Of a stretch of DNA of 64,000 nt, positions 8,584 to 17,103 are shown piece after piece. Below the pieces are notes generated by a model. It made no database searches. It saw only the letters and a program-made list of their open reading frames with translations, and was not told where the DNA came from. Numbering within the stretch: the stretch's first letter is position 1; each line of letters starts with the position of its first letter. The DNA is from Mycobacteroides immunogenum. GTDB taxonomy: Bacteria > Actinomycetota > Actinomycetes > Mycobacteriales > Mycobacteriaceae. The stretch covers positions 2,046,001 through 2,110,000 of the forward strand of contig NZ_CP011530.1 in NCBI RefSeq assembly GCF_001605725.1, read 5' to 3'. Made by a program: the position numbers and the translations under genes.

Positions 8584-9809
8584 CGGTGCCGTCCTCTCCG
8601 GGGGCGCCTCGGCAACAGATGCATGGTGTGGTTCAGCCCGGAGTCGTGATTCCAGCCGACTACATCGACGCCCGTGATGGCGATATTGCGGTACATCCGA
8701 GCGCGTTCCAGACGCCACCACCGGGCAACGATGGGATCGGGTTCGTCGCGGAAGGGCAGCCGGTCCAGCACATCGACCACCAGGACCGGATGTCCACGCC
8801 GCCGCAGATCGGTGAGGGCCAGTCCAAAGTCCGCATTCAGAAGAGTGGAGAAGGCCACCACAATCGCGTTGGCAGGTACTGCGGCACGTGGGGCGAGAGC
8901 GCTGATGCTCTGCGAATGCCATTCTCCGGCATCAAGAATGGCGTCAAGAAGCCGATAGAATTGATGACGGCCGATGTCCGGGTTGAGCCACCGCGCAGCA
9001 CTGCCCAGCACGACGACGCCCGCGCGGTCACCGCGCTGCAACACCGACTGGACGAGCTGGGCCGCACCTCGTGCGGACCGCTCGGTTGCCGTGGTCGCCG
9101 GACCAGATGGTTGCGGGTAGGTGTCGATCAACACGACCACATCGGCGGCGCGATCGGTGAGCCGGTCTGTGACGTGCAGGCGCCCCCGCCGCGCGCTGAC
9201 CCGCCAATTGACCGTGCGCAGTGAGTCACCCGGGACGTATTCGCGGATATCGGCGTACTCGACCCCCGGTCCATGATGCCGCGTCAGGTGCGTGCCAATC
9301 CGGTCGGGCAGATCGGCAGGTGGCAGCGCGACATCGTCCGGATCTGCCAACGGGTACACGCGCACCTCCGCCGCGGGCAACCGCATCGGGGCGCCAATCC
9401 ACAGGCCGGACGTCGACACCGTCTGGACCTCAACGGGAATGGTGTAGCGGCCCCATCGCTGAGCACACACCCGCATCGTCAGCTGGTGGGCCGTTCCGCG
9501 CTTGTCCGCATCGATCCGCAGACCCTCGACGTGTGCTGGCCGTAGCCCGTACACCACCGCAGGATCCGTGGCGTGTACCGATGCGGCAATGCTGACTGTC
9601 TCAGATTCCAGGCACCGTAACGGTTCCGGCTCATCGGCAATCCACACCCGGGCATCTGACGGCGGCCGCGCCGCACCGACGAGCACGCCGATGAACGGCG
9701 CCGCGAACACGATCAGCTGCCAGCGTCCCGTCGCCACCGCGATCACCAGCGCGACACCGGCGCACGCGGCAAGTGTCGATATCAGCGGAGAAGCGCGCCA
9801 GGTGATCAT
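8580..9809 (-). CDS. DUF58 domain membrane protein
   Basis: 409 residues. Two membrane helices lie near the N-terminus (about 8-45), followed by a periplasmic or cytosolic beta-rich part and the DUF58 signature GDSLRTVNWRVSARRGRLHV, then a VWA-like alpha/beta domain (VVVLIDTYP). DUF58 proteins accompany MoxR AAA+ ATPases in many bacteria and are thought to be partners or clients of the chaperone. The start ATG 9809 overlaps the MoxR stop (ATGA). Its VWA-like motif keeps a single Asp rather than a full DxSxS metal site. Confidence 0.85.
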   Translation of the reverse strand: MITWRASPLISTLAACAGVALVIAVATGRWQLIVFAAPFIGVLVGAARPPSDARVWIADEPEPLRCLESETVSIAASVHATDPAVVYGLRPAHVEGLRIDADKRGTAHQLTMRVCAQRWGRYTIPVEVQTVSTSGLWIGAPMRLPAAEVRVYPLADPDDVALPPADLPDRIGTHLTRHHGPGVEYADIREYVPGDSLRTVNWRVSARRGRLHVTDRLTDRAADVVVLIDTYPQPSGPATTATERSARGAAQLVQSVLQRGDRAGVVVLGSAARWLNPDIGRHQFYRLLDAILDAGEWHSQSISALAPRAAVPANAIVVAFSTLLNADFGLALTDLRRRGHPVLVVDVLDRLPFRDEPDPIVARWWRLERARMYRNIAITGVDVVGWNHDSGLNHTMHLLPRRPRRGRHR

Positions 9810-10768
9810 CCCGATGCCCTCGGCACCGGCAGCCGATGCAGCAGCTCGTCGACCACGTGTGCCCCGGTGATGCGGCGCACCCACATCTCCGGGCGCAGAC
9901 TGATCCGGTGAGCCACCGCAGGCACCGCCAGCGCTTTGACGTCCTCGGGGATCACGAAATCGCGGCCGAGCAGCATGGCTCTCGCTCGCGACATCTGCAC
10001 CAGATCAAGTTCGGCGCGCGGACTGGCCCCGACCTCGACATGAGAATGGCTGCGTGTCGCGGCCGCCAGCGCCACGATATAGCGCAGGACGTCCGGGTGC
10101 ACCGAAACCTGTTCCACCGCTTCGCGCATCGCGATGAGGTCGTCGGTGGTGATCACCTGCGAAACCATCGGCGGTGCCGATCCCCGGTTCAAACGTCGTT
10201 GCAGCATTTCGATCTCAAGATCTTCGGGCAGGTATCCCAGCTGCAGCCGCGCCGCGAACCGGTCCAGCTGGGCCTCCGGCAGCGGATAGGTTCCCTCGTA
10301 TTCGATCGGGTTGTCCGTCGCCAACACCACAAATGGTGATGGCAGCATGCGTGTTTGACCGTCGATGCTGACCTGGCCCTCCGCCATGGCCTCCAGCAGC
10401 GCGGACTGAGTTTTGGGTGGGGTCCGGTTGATCTCATCTGCCAGAAGGAGATTGGTGAAGATGGGCCCGGTCCGGAACTCGAACAACCCGGACGACATGT
10501 CGTAGATTGTGGAGCCCAAGAGATCGGCGGGCAGCAGATCGGGTGTGAACTGCACCCGTGCGAATTCAAGTCCCAGCGCGGCCGCGAAGGACCGGGCGAT
10601 CAATGTTTTGCCGAGTCCCGGCAGGTCCTCGATCAGAACGTGCCCGCGCGCCAATATGGTGAGCAGAATGAGTTGCAGCGCATCGCGTTTGCCGACAACA
10701 ACACGTTCGATCTCGGTGAGCACCGTGTCGGCGTGCTGACTTGCGACGGAAACCGGAACCGATGTCAC
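9806..10768 (-). CDS. MoxR family AAA+ ATPase
   Basis: 320 residues from GTG 10768, chosen because it overlaps the upstream stop (GTGA). Walker A is EDLPGLGKT (47-55, K54), Walker B is LLLADEIN (D111, E112), and sensor-1 Asn is in VLATDNP; a C-terminal lid domain follows. MoxR ATPases act as chaperones with VWA-domain partners, for example in metal insertion or complex maturation. M. tuberculosis has three (MoxR1-3); this operon resembles the Rv3164c or Rv3692 type by neighbours. The divergently transcribed VWA gene at 12644 is a candidate partner. Confidence 0.92.
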   Translation of the reverse strand: MTSVPVSVASQHADTVLTEIERVVVGKRDALQLILLTILARGHVLIEDLPGLGKTLIARSFAAALGLEFARVQFTPDLLPADLLGSTIYDMSSGLFEFRTGPIFTNLLLADEINRTPPKTQSALLEAMAEGQVSIDGQTRMLPSPFVVLATDNPIEYEGTYPLPEAQLDRFAARLQLGYLPEDLEIEMLQRRLNRGSAPPMVSQVITTDDLIAMREAVEQVSVHPDVLRYIVALAAATRSHSHVEVGASPRAELDLVQMSRARAMLLGRDFVIPEDVKALAVPAVAHRISLRPEMWVRRITGAHVVDELLHRLPVPRASG

Positions 10769-11250
10769 ATCCGCTCCAATCGTTCGAGAATTGATTGCAG
10801 CACCGCGCGGCCGGGGGCGGGCTCCCCGCGGTCTGCATCCGAGGCGCCGTTGGGGTCGACCCAGCGCCAAAGCTCGGGACCGAAGGTCATACGACCGGTC
10901 GCGGTGAGCACGGCGCGGTTCCGTGCCTGCCGGTGCCCGGCGGCCGTCTCGAAATCGGCTGCGATCAGCGGACGAAGCTGGCGGTCCCAATCGCCTCGAG
11001 TGCGTTCGGCCCAGCTGATTCTGGCCTCGGCGCGGGCATGCCACCGGTGCAGGCTCTCATCGGCGGGCAGGCTTGTGGGTGGGGACGGCTTCGGTTCACG
11101 TGGACTGTGCAGGTATCGCCAGAGCAGACACAGCGCGACAGCGACTACTACGGCGGTGATCGGCAGCGTGTATGCCCGCAATGGGCTGGTCGCCACACCC
11201 GCTTCGGTCAAGACGACCATCAGCAACATCGCCGGGGCAAGCCATTTCAT
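10765..11250 (-). CDS. Single-pass or two-pass membrane protein of the MoxR operon
   Basis: 161 residues with two N-terminal hydrophobic segments (about 2-17 and 27-45) and a charged Arg/Glu-rich cytoplasmic C-terminal part. No motif recognised. Both ends overlap the neighbouring genes by four bases (start ATG 11250 with the DUF4129 stop; stop with the MoxR GTG), so it is an integral part of the operon. Comparable proteins sit between DUF4129 and MoxR in other mycobacteria. It may anchor or assemble the MoxR complex, but this is a guess from position. Confidence 0.7.
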   Translation of the reverse strand: MKWLAPAMLLMVVLTEAGVATSPLRAYTLPITAVVVAVALCLLWRYLHSPREPKPSPPTSLPADESLHRWHARAEARISWAERTRGDWDRQLRPLIAADFETAAGHRQARNRAVLTATGRMTFGPELWRWVDPNGASDADRGEPAPGRAVLQSILERLERM

Positions 11251-12164
11251 TGTCGGCTCCGAAGATCGTCCAACACGGCCTGCAGCCATCGCGCCGCGGC
11301 CTGGCGATCGGCCTGTGTCATCTCATGCGGGCTGAAGCGGGCTTCCGAGAACAACGAAACGAGCCGGGTGCCCGCCGCCGATTGGAGAGCGCCGATGTGC
11401 ACAGCGCGCTGCAGAACCTCCGATGGCGTGTCCGAGGCCAGCGGAGCGGCCTCGGGGGCCGCGGTAAGTCCCTGCTCCATCGCCGCATAACAGGCAATGA
11501 TCGATGCGCGCGGATCACGGCCTGGTTCGGCGACCTCCGCGAGGCCGAGTTCCACCAGGTGGGCAAGGGATCGGGACGTTCCGGCCGCGGCCCCTGGCTC
11601 TGCGGATGGGTCGGTCTCAGCATCGGTGTCGTCCGGATCTCGGCGTCTGAGCACGAATACCGCGACGGCAATGCCTCCCAACGCCAGCCCGAGCGCCACC
11701 ATCGGCAGGGCAGGGTCCTGCCGCGGCGAAACTGCGCCCGGGGTATGCGATTCGGCTTCCGGCGCTCGTGGTTCGGAACTGCGGGAGGCGGGCTCGGGCG
11801 GCGGACCGTGCCCTGCCGGGCCGATGAGATGGAGCGATGTCCACACCGTGCCCACCAAAACAAGCACGGTGGCGGCGGCGATGAGGGCTTCGCGGCGAGT
11901 CAGGCCCCGTAGCCGTAGATACGGCGGGCTTTCTTGCGGCAGCGGCAGTTTGGGCCGTCTGCGGCGAAGACTCAACAGTATGACGATGGATATCGCACCG
12001 CACAGCACGAGCTGAAGGGCAATGGAATGAGGTTGAGGTCGAGGTTTCTCGGGCGGGGGAAGTGCCGCGACCTCCGGTAAATAGCTGCGTAGCGCCGCAA
12101 CGGAGAGCACGACCAAGGCGATCAGCCCGGCCGCTCGCAAGAACAGTTTGTCGGCACTGTTCAT
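11247..12164 (-). CDS. DUF4129 domain membrane protein
   Basis: 305 residues, first gene of the MoxR operon. There are four hydrophobic segments (about 8-28, 46-64, 92-110, 150-170) and a C-terminal DUF4129 domain with the pattern IIACYAAMEQGL---DTPSEVLQRA---LVSLFSEARFS. DUF4129 is found fused to transglutaminase-like proteins or alone beside MoxR/DUF58, and probably has a cell-envelope role. The stretch between segments 3 and 4 is Pro/Ser/Glu-rich and probably extracytoplasmic. The promoter is likely in the ~85 bases between its start and the divergent M-box promoter. Confidence 0.8.
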   Translation of the reverse strand: MNSADKLFLRAAGLIALVVLSVAALRSYLPEVAALPPPEKPRPQPHSIALQLVLCGAISIVILLSLRRRRPKLPLPQESPPYLRLRGLTRREALIAAATVLVLVGTVWTSLHLIGPAGHGPPPEPASRSSEPRAPEAESHTPGAVSPRQDPALPMVALGLALGGIAVAVFVLRRRDPDDTDAETDPSAEPGAAAGTSRSLAHLVELGLAEVAEPGRDPRASIIACYAAMEQGLTAAPEAAPLASDTPSEVLQRAVHIGALQSAAGTRLVSLFSEARFSPHEMTQADRQAAARWLQAVLDDLRSRQ

Positions 12165-12214
12165 GCCTCATGGTTGCACGATGACGGGGTTGTGCGCTCC
12201 ACCATTGGCCAACC

Positions 12215-12243
12215 TTGACCGTGATACGTGTGTGGCTTACAGT
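12215..12243 (+). promoter_or_regulatory. Promoter of the M-box leader
   Basis: TTGACC (12215-12220), a 17-base spacer, then TACAGT (12238-12243): a near-consensus housekeeping promoter, unusual for mycobacteria in having a good -35. Transcription would begin near 12250, just before the riboswitch P1 strand. Confidence 0.6.
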
Positions 12244-12249
12244 TCGGCT

Positions 12250-12420
12250 GTTAGCACCTCGCTAGGCGAGGCTCCTGCGCGAACATAGGCCACTGATCCG
12301 ACGACGTCGAGAGACGCCCAGGGTTAGGACAGATCTCCCCGGCCTAAGGGGTGATCCGAAGTGGCTTCCGGTGTAGCCGGATTACGTCGCGTAGTGCCGA
12401 AGCTCTGACGAGAGAGGTGT
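12250..12420 (+). promoter_or_regulatory. M-box magnesium riboswitch (ykoK leader)
   Basis: The region carries the conserved M-box blocks in order: CTAGGCGAGGCTCCTG (12262-12277), AACATAGGCCACTG, GAGACGCCCAGGGTTAGGAC (12310-12329), AAGGGGTGATCC with AAGTGGCT, and GTAGTGCCGAAGCTCTGACG (12391-12410). P1 can form between CACCTC (12255-12260) and GAGGTG (12414-12419). M-box RNAs fold compactly on binding Mg2+ and usually switch genes off when magnesium is plentiful. The downstream MgtA-type ATPase is exactly the expected target. In M. tuberculosis, M-boxes precede Rv1535 and the PE20/mgtC operon; here the target is a VWA protein plus MgtA. Confidence 0.92.
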
Positions 12421-12423
12421 AAG

Positions 12424-12458
12424 CCGGTTCTCAGTTATGAGATCGGTTTCCTTCTTTT
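12424..12458 (+). terminator. Intrinsic-terminator-like hairpin, riboswitch expression platform
   Basis: CCG (12424-12426) pairs with CGG (12444-12446) and TCTCA (12429-12433) with TGAGA (12438-12442) around a GTTA loop, followed directly by TTTCCTTCTTTT. It begins five bases after the P1 strand. GAGA within 12410-12416 could alternatively pair with the TCTC arm, giving an antiterminator that P1 formation would remove. The stem is modest, so Rho-assisted or translational control is also possible. Confidence 0.6.
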
Positions 12459-12510
12459 CGCGGGCACGCCTGGTGATGTGATGAAGACGGCGCGATGCGT
12501 CCTGGCGTGA
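12437..12510 (+). other. Two short overlapping upstream reading frames in the leader
   Basis: ATG 12437 opens a 14-codon frame ending at TGA 12479-12481, whose last base is the A of ATG 12481, opening a 9-codon frame that ends at 12510. Neither has a strong ribosome site. They lie between the terminator-like hairpin and the Shine-Dalgarno of the leader peptide and might be fortuitous. Confidence 0.25.
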
Positions 12511-12528
12511 AGGAGGTGAGGGGACGGT

Positions 12529-12600
12529 ATGACGTCCGGCGGAAGTCCATATCACAGTACTTATTTCCCAACAGCCTCCTGGACCCGGCGTAGTTCGTAA
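12529..12600 (+). CDS. Putative 23-residue leader peptide in the M-box transcript
   Basis: ATG 12529 to TAA 12600. It is preceded at nine bases by AGGAGGTGA (12511-12519), a perfect match to the 16S anti-Shine-Dalgarno, far better than the site before the VWA gene, so ribosomes should load here. The peptide has the pattern M-T-S-G-G-S-P-Y-H and ends with W-T-R-R-S-S. CCTCCT inside the frame (12575-12580) can pair with AGGAGG of its own ribosome site (12511-12516). E. coli mgtA also carries a leader peptide (mgtL) but the sequence is unrelated. A regulatory role is inferred. Confidence 0.5.
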   Translation: MTSGGSPYHSTYFPTASWTRRSS

Positions 12601-12643
12601 CCGGTTTGCGAGGCTGGATTTCGTGTGAGAAAGCAGCCTTGCC

Positions 12644-13648
12644 ATGAACATCCCGTTTTTCGGGCCGATGACGCTATCGGGTTTCACCCATCCGTGGTTC
12701 TTCCTGGTACTGCTACTGGTCCTCACATTGGGCGCGTTATACGTTGCGGCACAACGACTACGTCACAAACGGGTGCTGCGATTCGCCAACACCGAGCTGC
12801 TCGATTCGGTGGCCCCACAACGTCCACGTCTGTGGCGCCACACCTCCGCGGCACTACTGCTGACCGGGTTGATCGTTCTCACCATTGCGCTGGCCGGGCC
12901 GACCCACGATGTACGAATTCCTCGCAACCGGGCCGTCGTCATGTTGGTGATCGATGTCTCGCCGTCCATGCAATCCACCGATGTCACGCCCACGCGGTTG
13001 GCTGCCGCCCAAGAGGCCGCCAAAGGGTTCGCCCAGAACCTCACCTCTGGAATTAACCTGGGACTGATAGCTTTTGGTGGTACGTCGACGATATTGGTAT
13101 CGCCCACCACCAATCATGGGGCGACCGTGGACGCCATCGGGAAGCTGCAATTCATCGAACGCACCGGCACCGGTGAGGCTATCTTCACGGCACTTCAAGC
13201 AATAGCCACCGTGGGAGCGGTGATAGGGGGCGACAACAAGGCACCCGCGCGCATTGTCCTGATGTCTGACGGTAAGGAAACCGTGCCGTCCAATCCGGAC
13301 AACCCCAAGGGCTGCTACACCGCCGCCCGAACCGCGAAAGAACAAGGCGTGCCGATCTCGACCATTGCCTTCGGAACCGCCGACGGCACCGTCGACATCA
13401 ATGGGCAACGCCAACCGGTGCCGTGGGCGCCGGACATGATGGCCAAGGTCGCCGAGCTGTCCGGTGGCGAAACCTACTCGGCCTCATCGGTGGGTGAGCT
13501 CAAACAGGTGTACGCATCACTGCAACAGCAGATCGGATACGAGACCATCAAGGGCGACGCCAGTGCAAGCTGGGTGCGACTCGAAGGATTGCTCATACTG
13601 GCAGCGGCTTTTACCGGGCTGCTCCTCAACCGCCGCCTTCCCAACTAG
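12644..13648 (+). CDS. VWA domain membrane protein, Rv1481-like
   Basis: 334 residues: N-terminal helices at about 14-36 and 68-86, a VWA domain (about 95-295), and a C-terminal helix (about 314-330). The metal-ion-dependent adhesion site is complete: DVSPS (D104, S106, S108), a Thr in ERTGTGEA (about 173-177) and D209 in MSDG. It is strikingly similar to M. tuberculosis Rv1481, the VWA partner encoded after moxR1 and Rv1480. Here it instead follows an M-box leader and is four bases upstream of an MgtA-type ATPase. Ribosome site before ATG 12644 is weak, which leaves room for coupling to the leader peptide. Confidence 0.88.
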   Translation: MNIPFFGPMTLSGFTHPWFFLVLLLVLTLGALYVAAQRLRHKRVLRFANTELLDSVAPQRPRLWRHTSAALLLTGLIVLTIALAGPTHDVRIPRNRAVVMLVIDVSPSMQSTDVTPTRLAAAQEAAKGFAQNLTSGINLGLIAFGGTSTILVSPTTNHGATVDAIGKLQFIERTGTGEAIFTALQAIATVGAVIGGDNKAPARIVLMSDGKETVPSNPDNPKGCYTAARTAKEQGVPISTIAFGTADGTVDINGQRQPVPWAPDMMAKVAELSGGETYSASSVGELKQVYASLQQQIGYETIKGDASASWVRLEGLLILAAAFTGLLLNRRLPN

Positions 13649-13652
13649 CCAG

Positions 13653-16295
13653 ATGCGTAACGAGGACATGATGATCAGTGATGGCTGCGGGCGCCTGCGA
13701 GAGTTGAGCACTGCGCCATTACCCACAGTTTTTGACGAGATCTCTGGATCTCCGGATGGTCTTACCGAGAGGGAGGCCGCCGACCGCCTCCACCACTTCG
13801 GGGATAACCGCCAGACTTCTGCTTCCGAGGAAGGGTTCGTGGCGGGCCTTCGCGCATCCTTGCGGAGTCCATTCCTGGCGCTGCTGGCTGGTTTGTGTGT
13901 GGTCTTCGTGCTCGTCGGAGATCGCAAGGCGGCCGCGACCATCGCGGCAATGATCGTGCTGGCGGTCGCGCTGCGCCTATGGCAGCGGACCCGTTCGATG
14001 CGGGCGATCCGAGGTGTGCGTGAGTTGGTGACGGCGACGGCAACGGTGTGCCGGCGGGCCGATGAGCAGGCGCCATCTGTCGCGTGCGAAGTCCCGGTTG
14101 CCGAGCTGGTCCCAGGAGATGTGGTGATACTTGGCCCCGGTGATGTGGTGGCGGCAGATGTACGGATCGTGTCGGCGACCGACCTGGTGATCGACCAATC
14201 GGCGATGACGGGCGAATCGCTGCCGGTATACAAGGACGCCACTGCGAGACAGCGCCGTGTGCGAGGGGTGGCCGCGGTCGTCGATTCCGCGAACCTGTGC
14301 CTGTGCGGCACGACAGTGGTGGCGGGAGCGGCTACCGGGGTTGTCGTCGCCACCGGGATTCGCACCTACGCCGGCGCGCTGGCTAGCCACGCTGCTGACC
14401 CGCGGTCGGAATCCAGCTTCGATCAAGGGGTTCGGGCGGTCAGCTGGACGCTCATTCGTTTCATGCTGGTGATGGTGCCCATTGTGTTCGCGGTGAACGG
14501 AGTGGTGAGCGGCGCCTGGGGGCAGGCCGCCATGTTCGCGGTGGCGGTTGCGGTTGGTTTGACGCCGGAAATGTTACCGGTGATCGTCACCACCAATCTG
14601 GCGCGCGGCGCCGTGCTGCTGGCGCGCGAACGAGTAGTTATTCGTCGCCTCAACGCAATTCAAGATCTTGGAGCGATGGATGTGCTGTGTATCGACAAAA
14701 CCGGAACCCTGACCGAGGACCGGGTTGTCTACGCGCACAGCGTGGATGTGACCGGGCATATCGATGAAACCGCCAGTGAGTTGGCCTACCTTGCCACGCA
14801 CTTTCAGGCCGGACCCCACAGCCGACTCGACCGGGCCATCGCGCAGTGGGCGGACGAGGAACAGATGGGGGTCGTCGCGGAAGCGGCGTACACCGGGTTC
14901 GCCGAGATCGCCCCGGAGCGGTCGCGCCGGAAACAGACAGTGGTCGTCTCCCGCCTGCACGGTGAGCACATCCTGCTCTGCAAGGGTCACCCCGATGAGG
15001 TACTGCCGTACTGCACCCGGGCCCGGGTGGGCGACGACGTCGTCGGCTTTCACGATGAGTTGAAATCCGAAGCTCGCGACCTGATCTGCGCGTATCGAAA
15101 GCGTGGGATGCAAGTGATGGCCGTGGCGGCCAGGAGCCGCCCGGCGCGCACGGGGCAGTATCAGGTGACGGACGAAAACGACCTTGTCCTAGTGGGTTTC
15201 GTGGGGTTCGTCGACCCGGTTCGCGCCAGCGCGTCCTGCGCGGTGACGAGCTTGTCGCGGCACGGCGTCCGGGTGAAAATCTTGACCGGCGACGACGGAC
15301 ACGTCGCTGCGCAGGTGGCGACGCAGGTCGGAGTGGCCTGTGACCGCGTCATCCGCGGAAAACAGATCGACAAACTCGGTGACACCCGCCTGCAGGCGGT
15401 CGCGACGCAGACAGATGTGTTCGCCGAGCTGACTCCCGGGCACAAGGCGCGTATCGTCGCCGCGCTGCGGGAAGCGGGATGTGCCGTCGGCTTCCTCGGT
15501 GATGGGGTCAATGACGTTGCGGCCCTGCGCCTTGCCGATGCCAGCATTGCCCCCGATACCGCGACCGGCGCGGCCAAGCAGGCTGCCGATCTCATCCTGC
15601 TGGACAAGGATCTGTCGGTGATCGCACGCGCAGTCATCGAGGGGCGGCGCACGCTGGCCAACACCATGAAATACGTCACGATCACCGCCAGCTCAAACTT
15701 CGGCAATGTCTTGTCCGTCATGGCCGCCAGCGTGCTCTTGCCGTTTCTGCCGATGCTGCCCGGCCAGCTGATGATGCAAAACTTGCTCTATGACATCGCC
15801 CAGCTCGCGCTGCCGTGGGACCGAGTAGATCCCGAGTACCTGCGCCGCCCGCGGCGCTGGCAGTCCAGCGGCATGGTCCCGTTCATGCTGATCTTTGGTG
15901 CGCTCAGTTCGCTGTTCGACCTGGTTACTTTCGCCGTGCTGTGGTGGGCATGTGGCGGTAGCGATTCGCCGTCAGTGTTTCAAACCGGTTGGTTTGTCGA
16001 GGGATTGCTCACGCAGCTGGCAGTCGTACTCGTCTTGCGGTCACGCACCCTGCCCTGGCGCAGGCCGCGACCGGCCCCGGTTGTCGTGCTCAGCGCGATG
16101 GCCGTAGCCATTGTCGGCGCTCTGTTGCCGTTCTGTCCGTTGGCGGAACCCCTCCAGATGACGGCTCCGCCAGTGGCTTATCTGCTGTGGCTTGCCGTCG
16201 TGGTAACCGCTTACGCGGCCGCGGCGTATGTGGTGAAGCGGTGGTATCTACGCCGCCGAGTCACGAATAGGTGCCCTCAGGAATCATGTTGGTGA
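13653..16295 (+). CDS. mgtA: MgtA-type magnesium-importing P-type ATPase
   Basis: 880 residues. Actuator TGES at 186-189, transmembrane GLTPEMLP (302-309), phosphorylation motif DKTGTLT (D348), hinge GDGVNDVAALRLADA, and the MgtA-specific stretch PFLPMLPGQ---NLLYDIAQ---P-DRVD. The P3B class imports Mg2+. Placement downstream of an M-box agrees: transcription should rise when Mg2+ is scarce. The start ATG 13653 is four bases after the VWA stop, with alternatives at 13668 and 13671 that have a slightly better ribosome site. Stop overlaps the convergent VOC gene by 35 bases. The product could in principle carry another divalent metal, but motif and riboswitch both point to Mg2+. Confidence 0.9.
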   Translation: MRNEDMMISDGCGRLRELSTAPLPTVFDEISGSPDGLTEREAADRLHHFGDNRQTSASEEGFVAGLRASLRSPFLALLAGLCVVFVLVGDRKAAATIAAMIVLAVALRLWQRTRSMRAIRGVRELVTATATVCRRADEQAPSVACEVPVAELVPGDVVILGPGDVVAADVRIVSATDLVIDQSAMTGESLPVYKDATARQRRVRGVAAVVDSANLCLCGTTVVAGAATGVVVATGIRTYAGALASHAADPRSESSFDQGVRAVSWTLIRFMLVMVPIVFAVNGVVSGAWGQAAMFAVAVAVGLTPEMLPVIVTTNLARGAVLLARERVVIRRLNAIQDLGAMDVLCIDKTGTLTEDRVVYAHSVDVTGHIDETASELAYLATHFQAGPHSRLDRAIAQWADEEQMGVVAEAAYTGFAEIAPERSRRKQTVVVSRLHGEHILLCKGHPDEVLPYCTRARVGDDVVGFHDELKSEARDLICAYRKRGMQVMAVAARSRPARTGQYQVTDENDLVLVGFVGFVDPVRASASCAVTSLSRHGVRVKILTGDDGHVAAQVATQVGVACDRVIRGKQIDKLGDTRLQAVATQTDVFAELTPGHKARIVAALREAGCAVGFLGDGVNDVAALRLADASIAPDTATGAAKQAADLILLDKDLSVIARAVIEGRRTLANTMKYVTITASSNFGNVLSVMAASVLLPFLPMLPGQLMMQNLLYDIAQLALPWDRVDPEYLRRPRRWQSSGMVPFMLIFGALSSLFDLVTFAVLWWACGGSDSPSVFQTGWFVEGLLTQLAVVLVLRSRTLPWRRPRPAPVVVLSAMAVAIVGALLPFCPLAEPLQMTAPPVAYLLWLAVVVTAYAAAAYVVKRWYLRRRVTNRCPQESCW

Positions 16296-16644
16296 TGCAG
16301 AACGGGTGACCGGCCGGGTCGACCAGTACCCGCCATCCGCTCGGGTTCGGCTGCGTCTCGGCCTTGGTCGCCCCCAACCCGAGGATGCGAGCCTCTTCGG
16401 CATCCAGGTCGGCCGCGGCCAGCTCGAGGTGCAGCTGTTTCGGTACCGCACCTTCTGGCCACTGCGGCGGTTGATGGTCTGCCACCCGCTGGAAAGTGAG
16501 CAGCACGGCGGCGCCCTTCAGCGCGGTAAATTGCTCGCTTTCGAACAATATCTCCAGGTCAAGGACCTGCTGATAAAACCTGGCCAGTGCTGCCGGATCC
16601 GCACAGTCGATCGATATCGCGCCGAGTCGAGCCTTTGTCGTCAT
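16261..16644 (-). CDS. VOC superfamily (glyoxalase-like) protein
   Basis: 127 residues with two beta-alpha-beta-beta-beta modules: the first begins LGAISIDCADPAALARFYQQVLDL, the second HLELAAADLDAEEARILGLGA and ends with WRVLVDPAGHPFCIT. Mycobacterial genomes encode many such single-domain proteins, mostly without known substrate. The metal site is not obviously complete (one clear His at HLEL, one Glu/His at the C-terminus missing), so enzymatic activity is uncertain. Lone gene between mgtA (convergent) and RNase P RNA. Confidence 0.75.
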   Translation of the reverse strand: MTTKARLGAISIDCADPAALARFYQQVLDLEILFESEQFTALKGAAVLLTFQRVADHQPPQWPEGAVPKQLHLELAAADLDAEEARILGLGATKAETQPNPSGWRVLVDPAGHPFCITNMIPEGTYS

Positions 16645-16679
16645 AGAGACGAGCTTGTCACGAGTAGGATGACCGCGCG

Positions 16680-17088
<409 letters not shown>

Positions 17089-17091
17089 TCT

Positions 17092-17097
17092 TACCCT
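17092..17097 (+). promoter_or_regulatory. -10 element, leaderless promoter of the RNB gene
   Basis: TACCCT ends six bases before GTG 17104, right after the 3' end of the RNase P RNA. Confidence 0.45.
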
Positions 17098-17103
17098 GAA
17101 CCG

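Noticed and set aside
12234..12425. Longer P1 pairing GGCTTA/TAAGCC flanking the riboswitch
   Set aside because: Complementary, but the 5' strand lies at or upstream of the predicted transcription start near 12250, so it is probably not in the RNA; the CACCTC/GAGGTG pairing was preferred.
12625..13056. Alternative plus-strand frame overlapping the VWA gene
   Set aside because: Different frame from the MIDAS-containing VWA protein, no motif.
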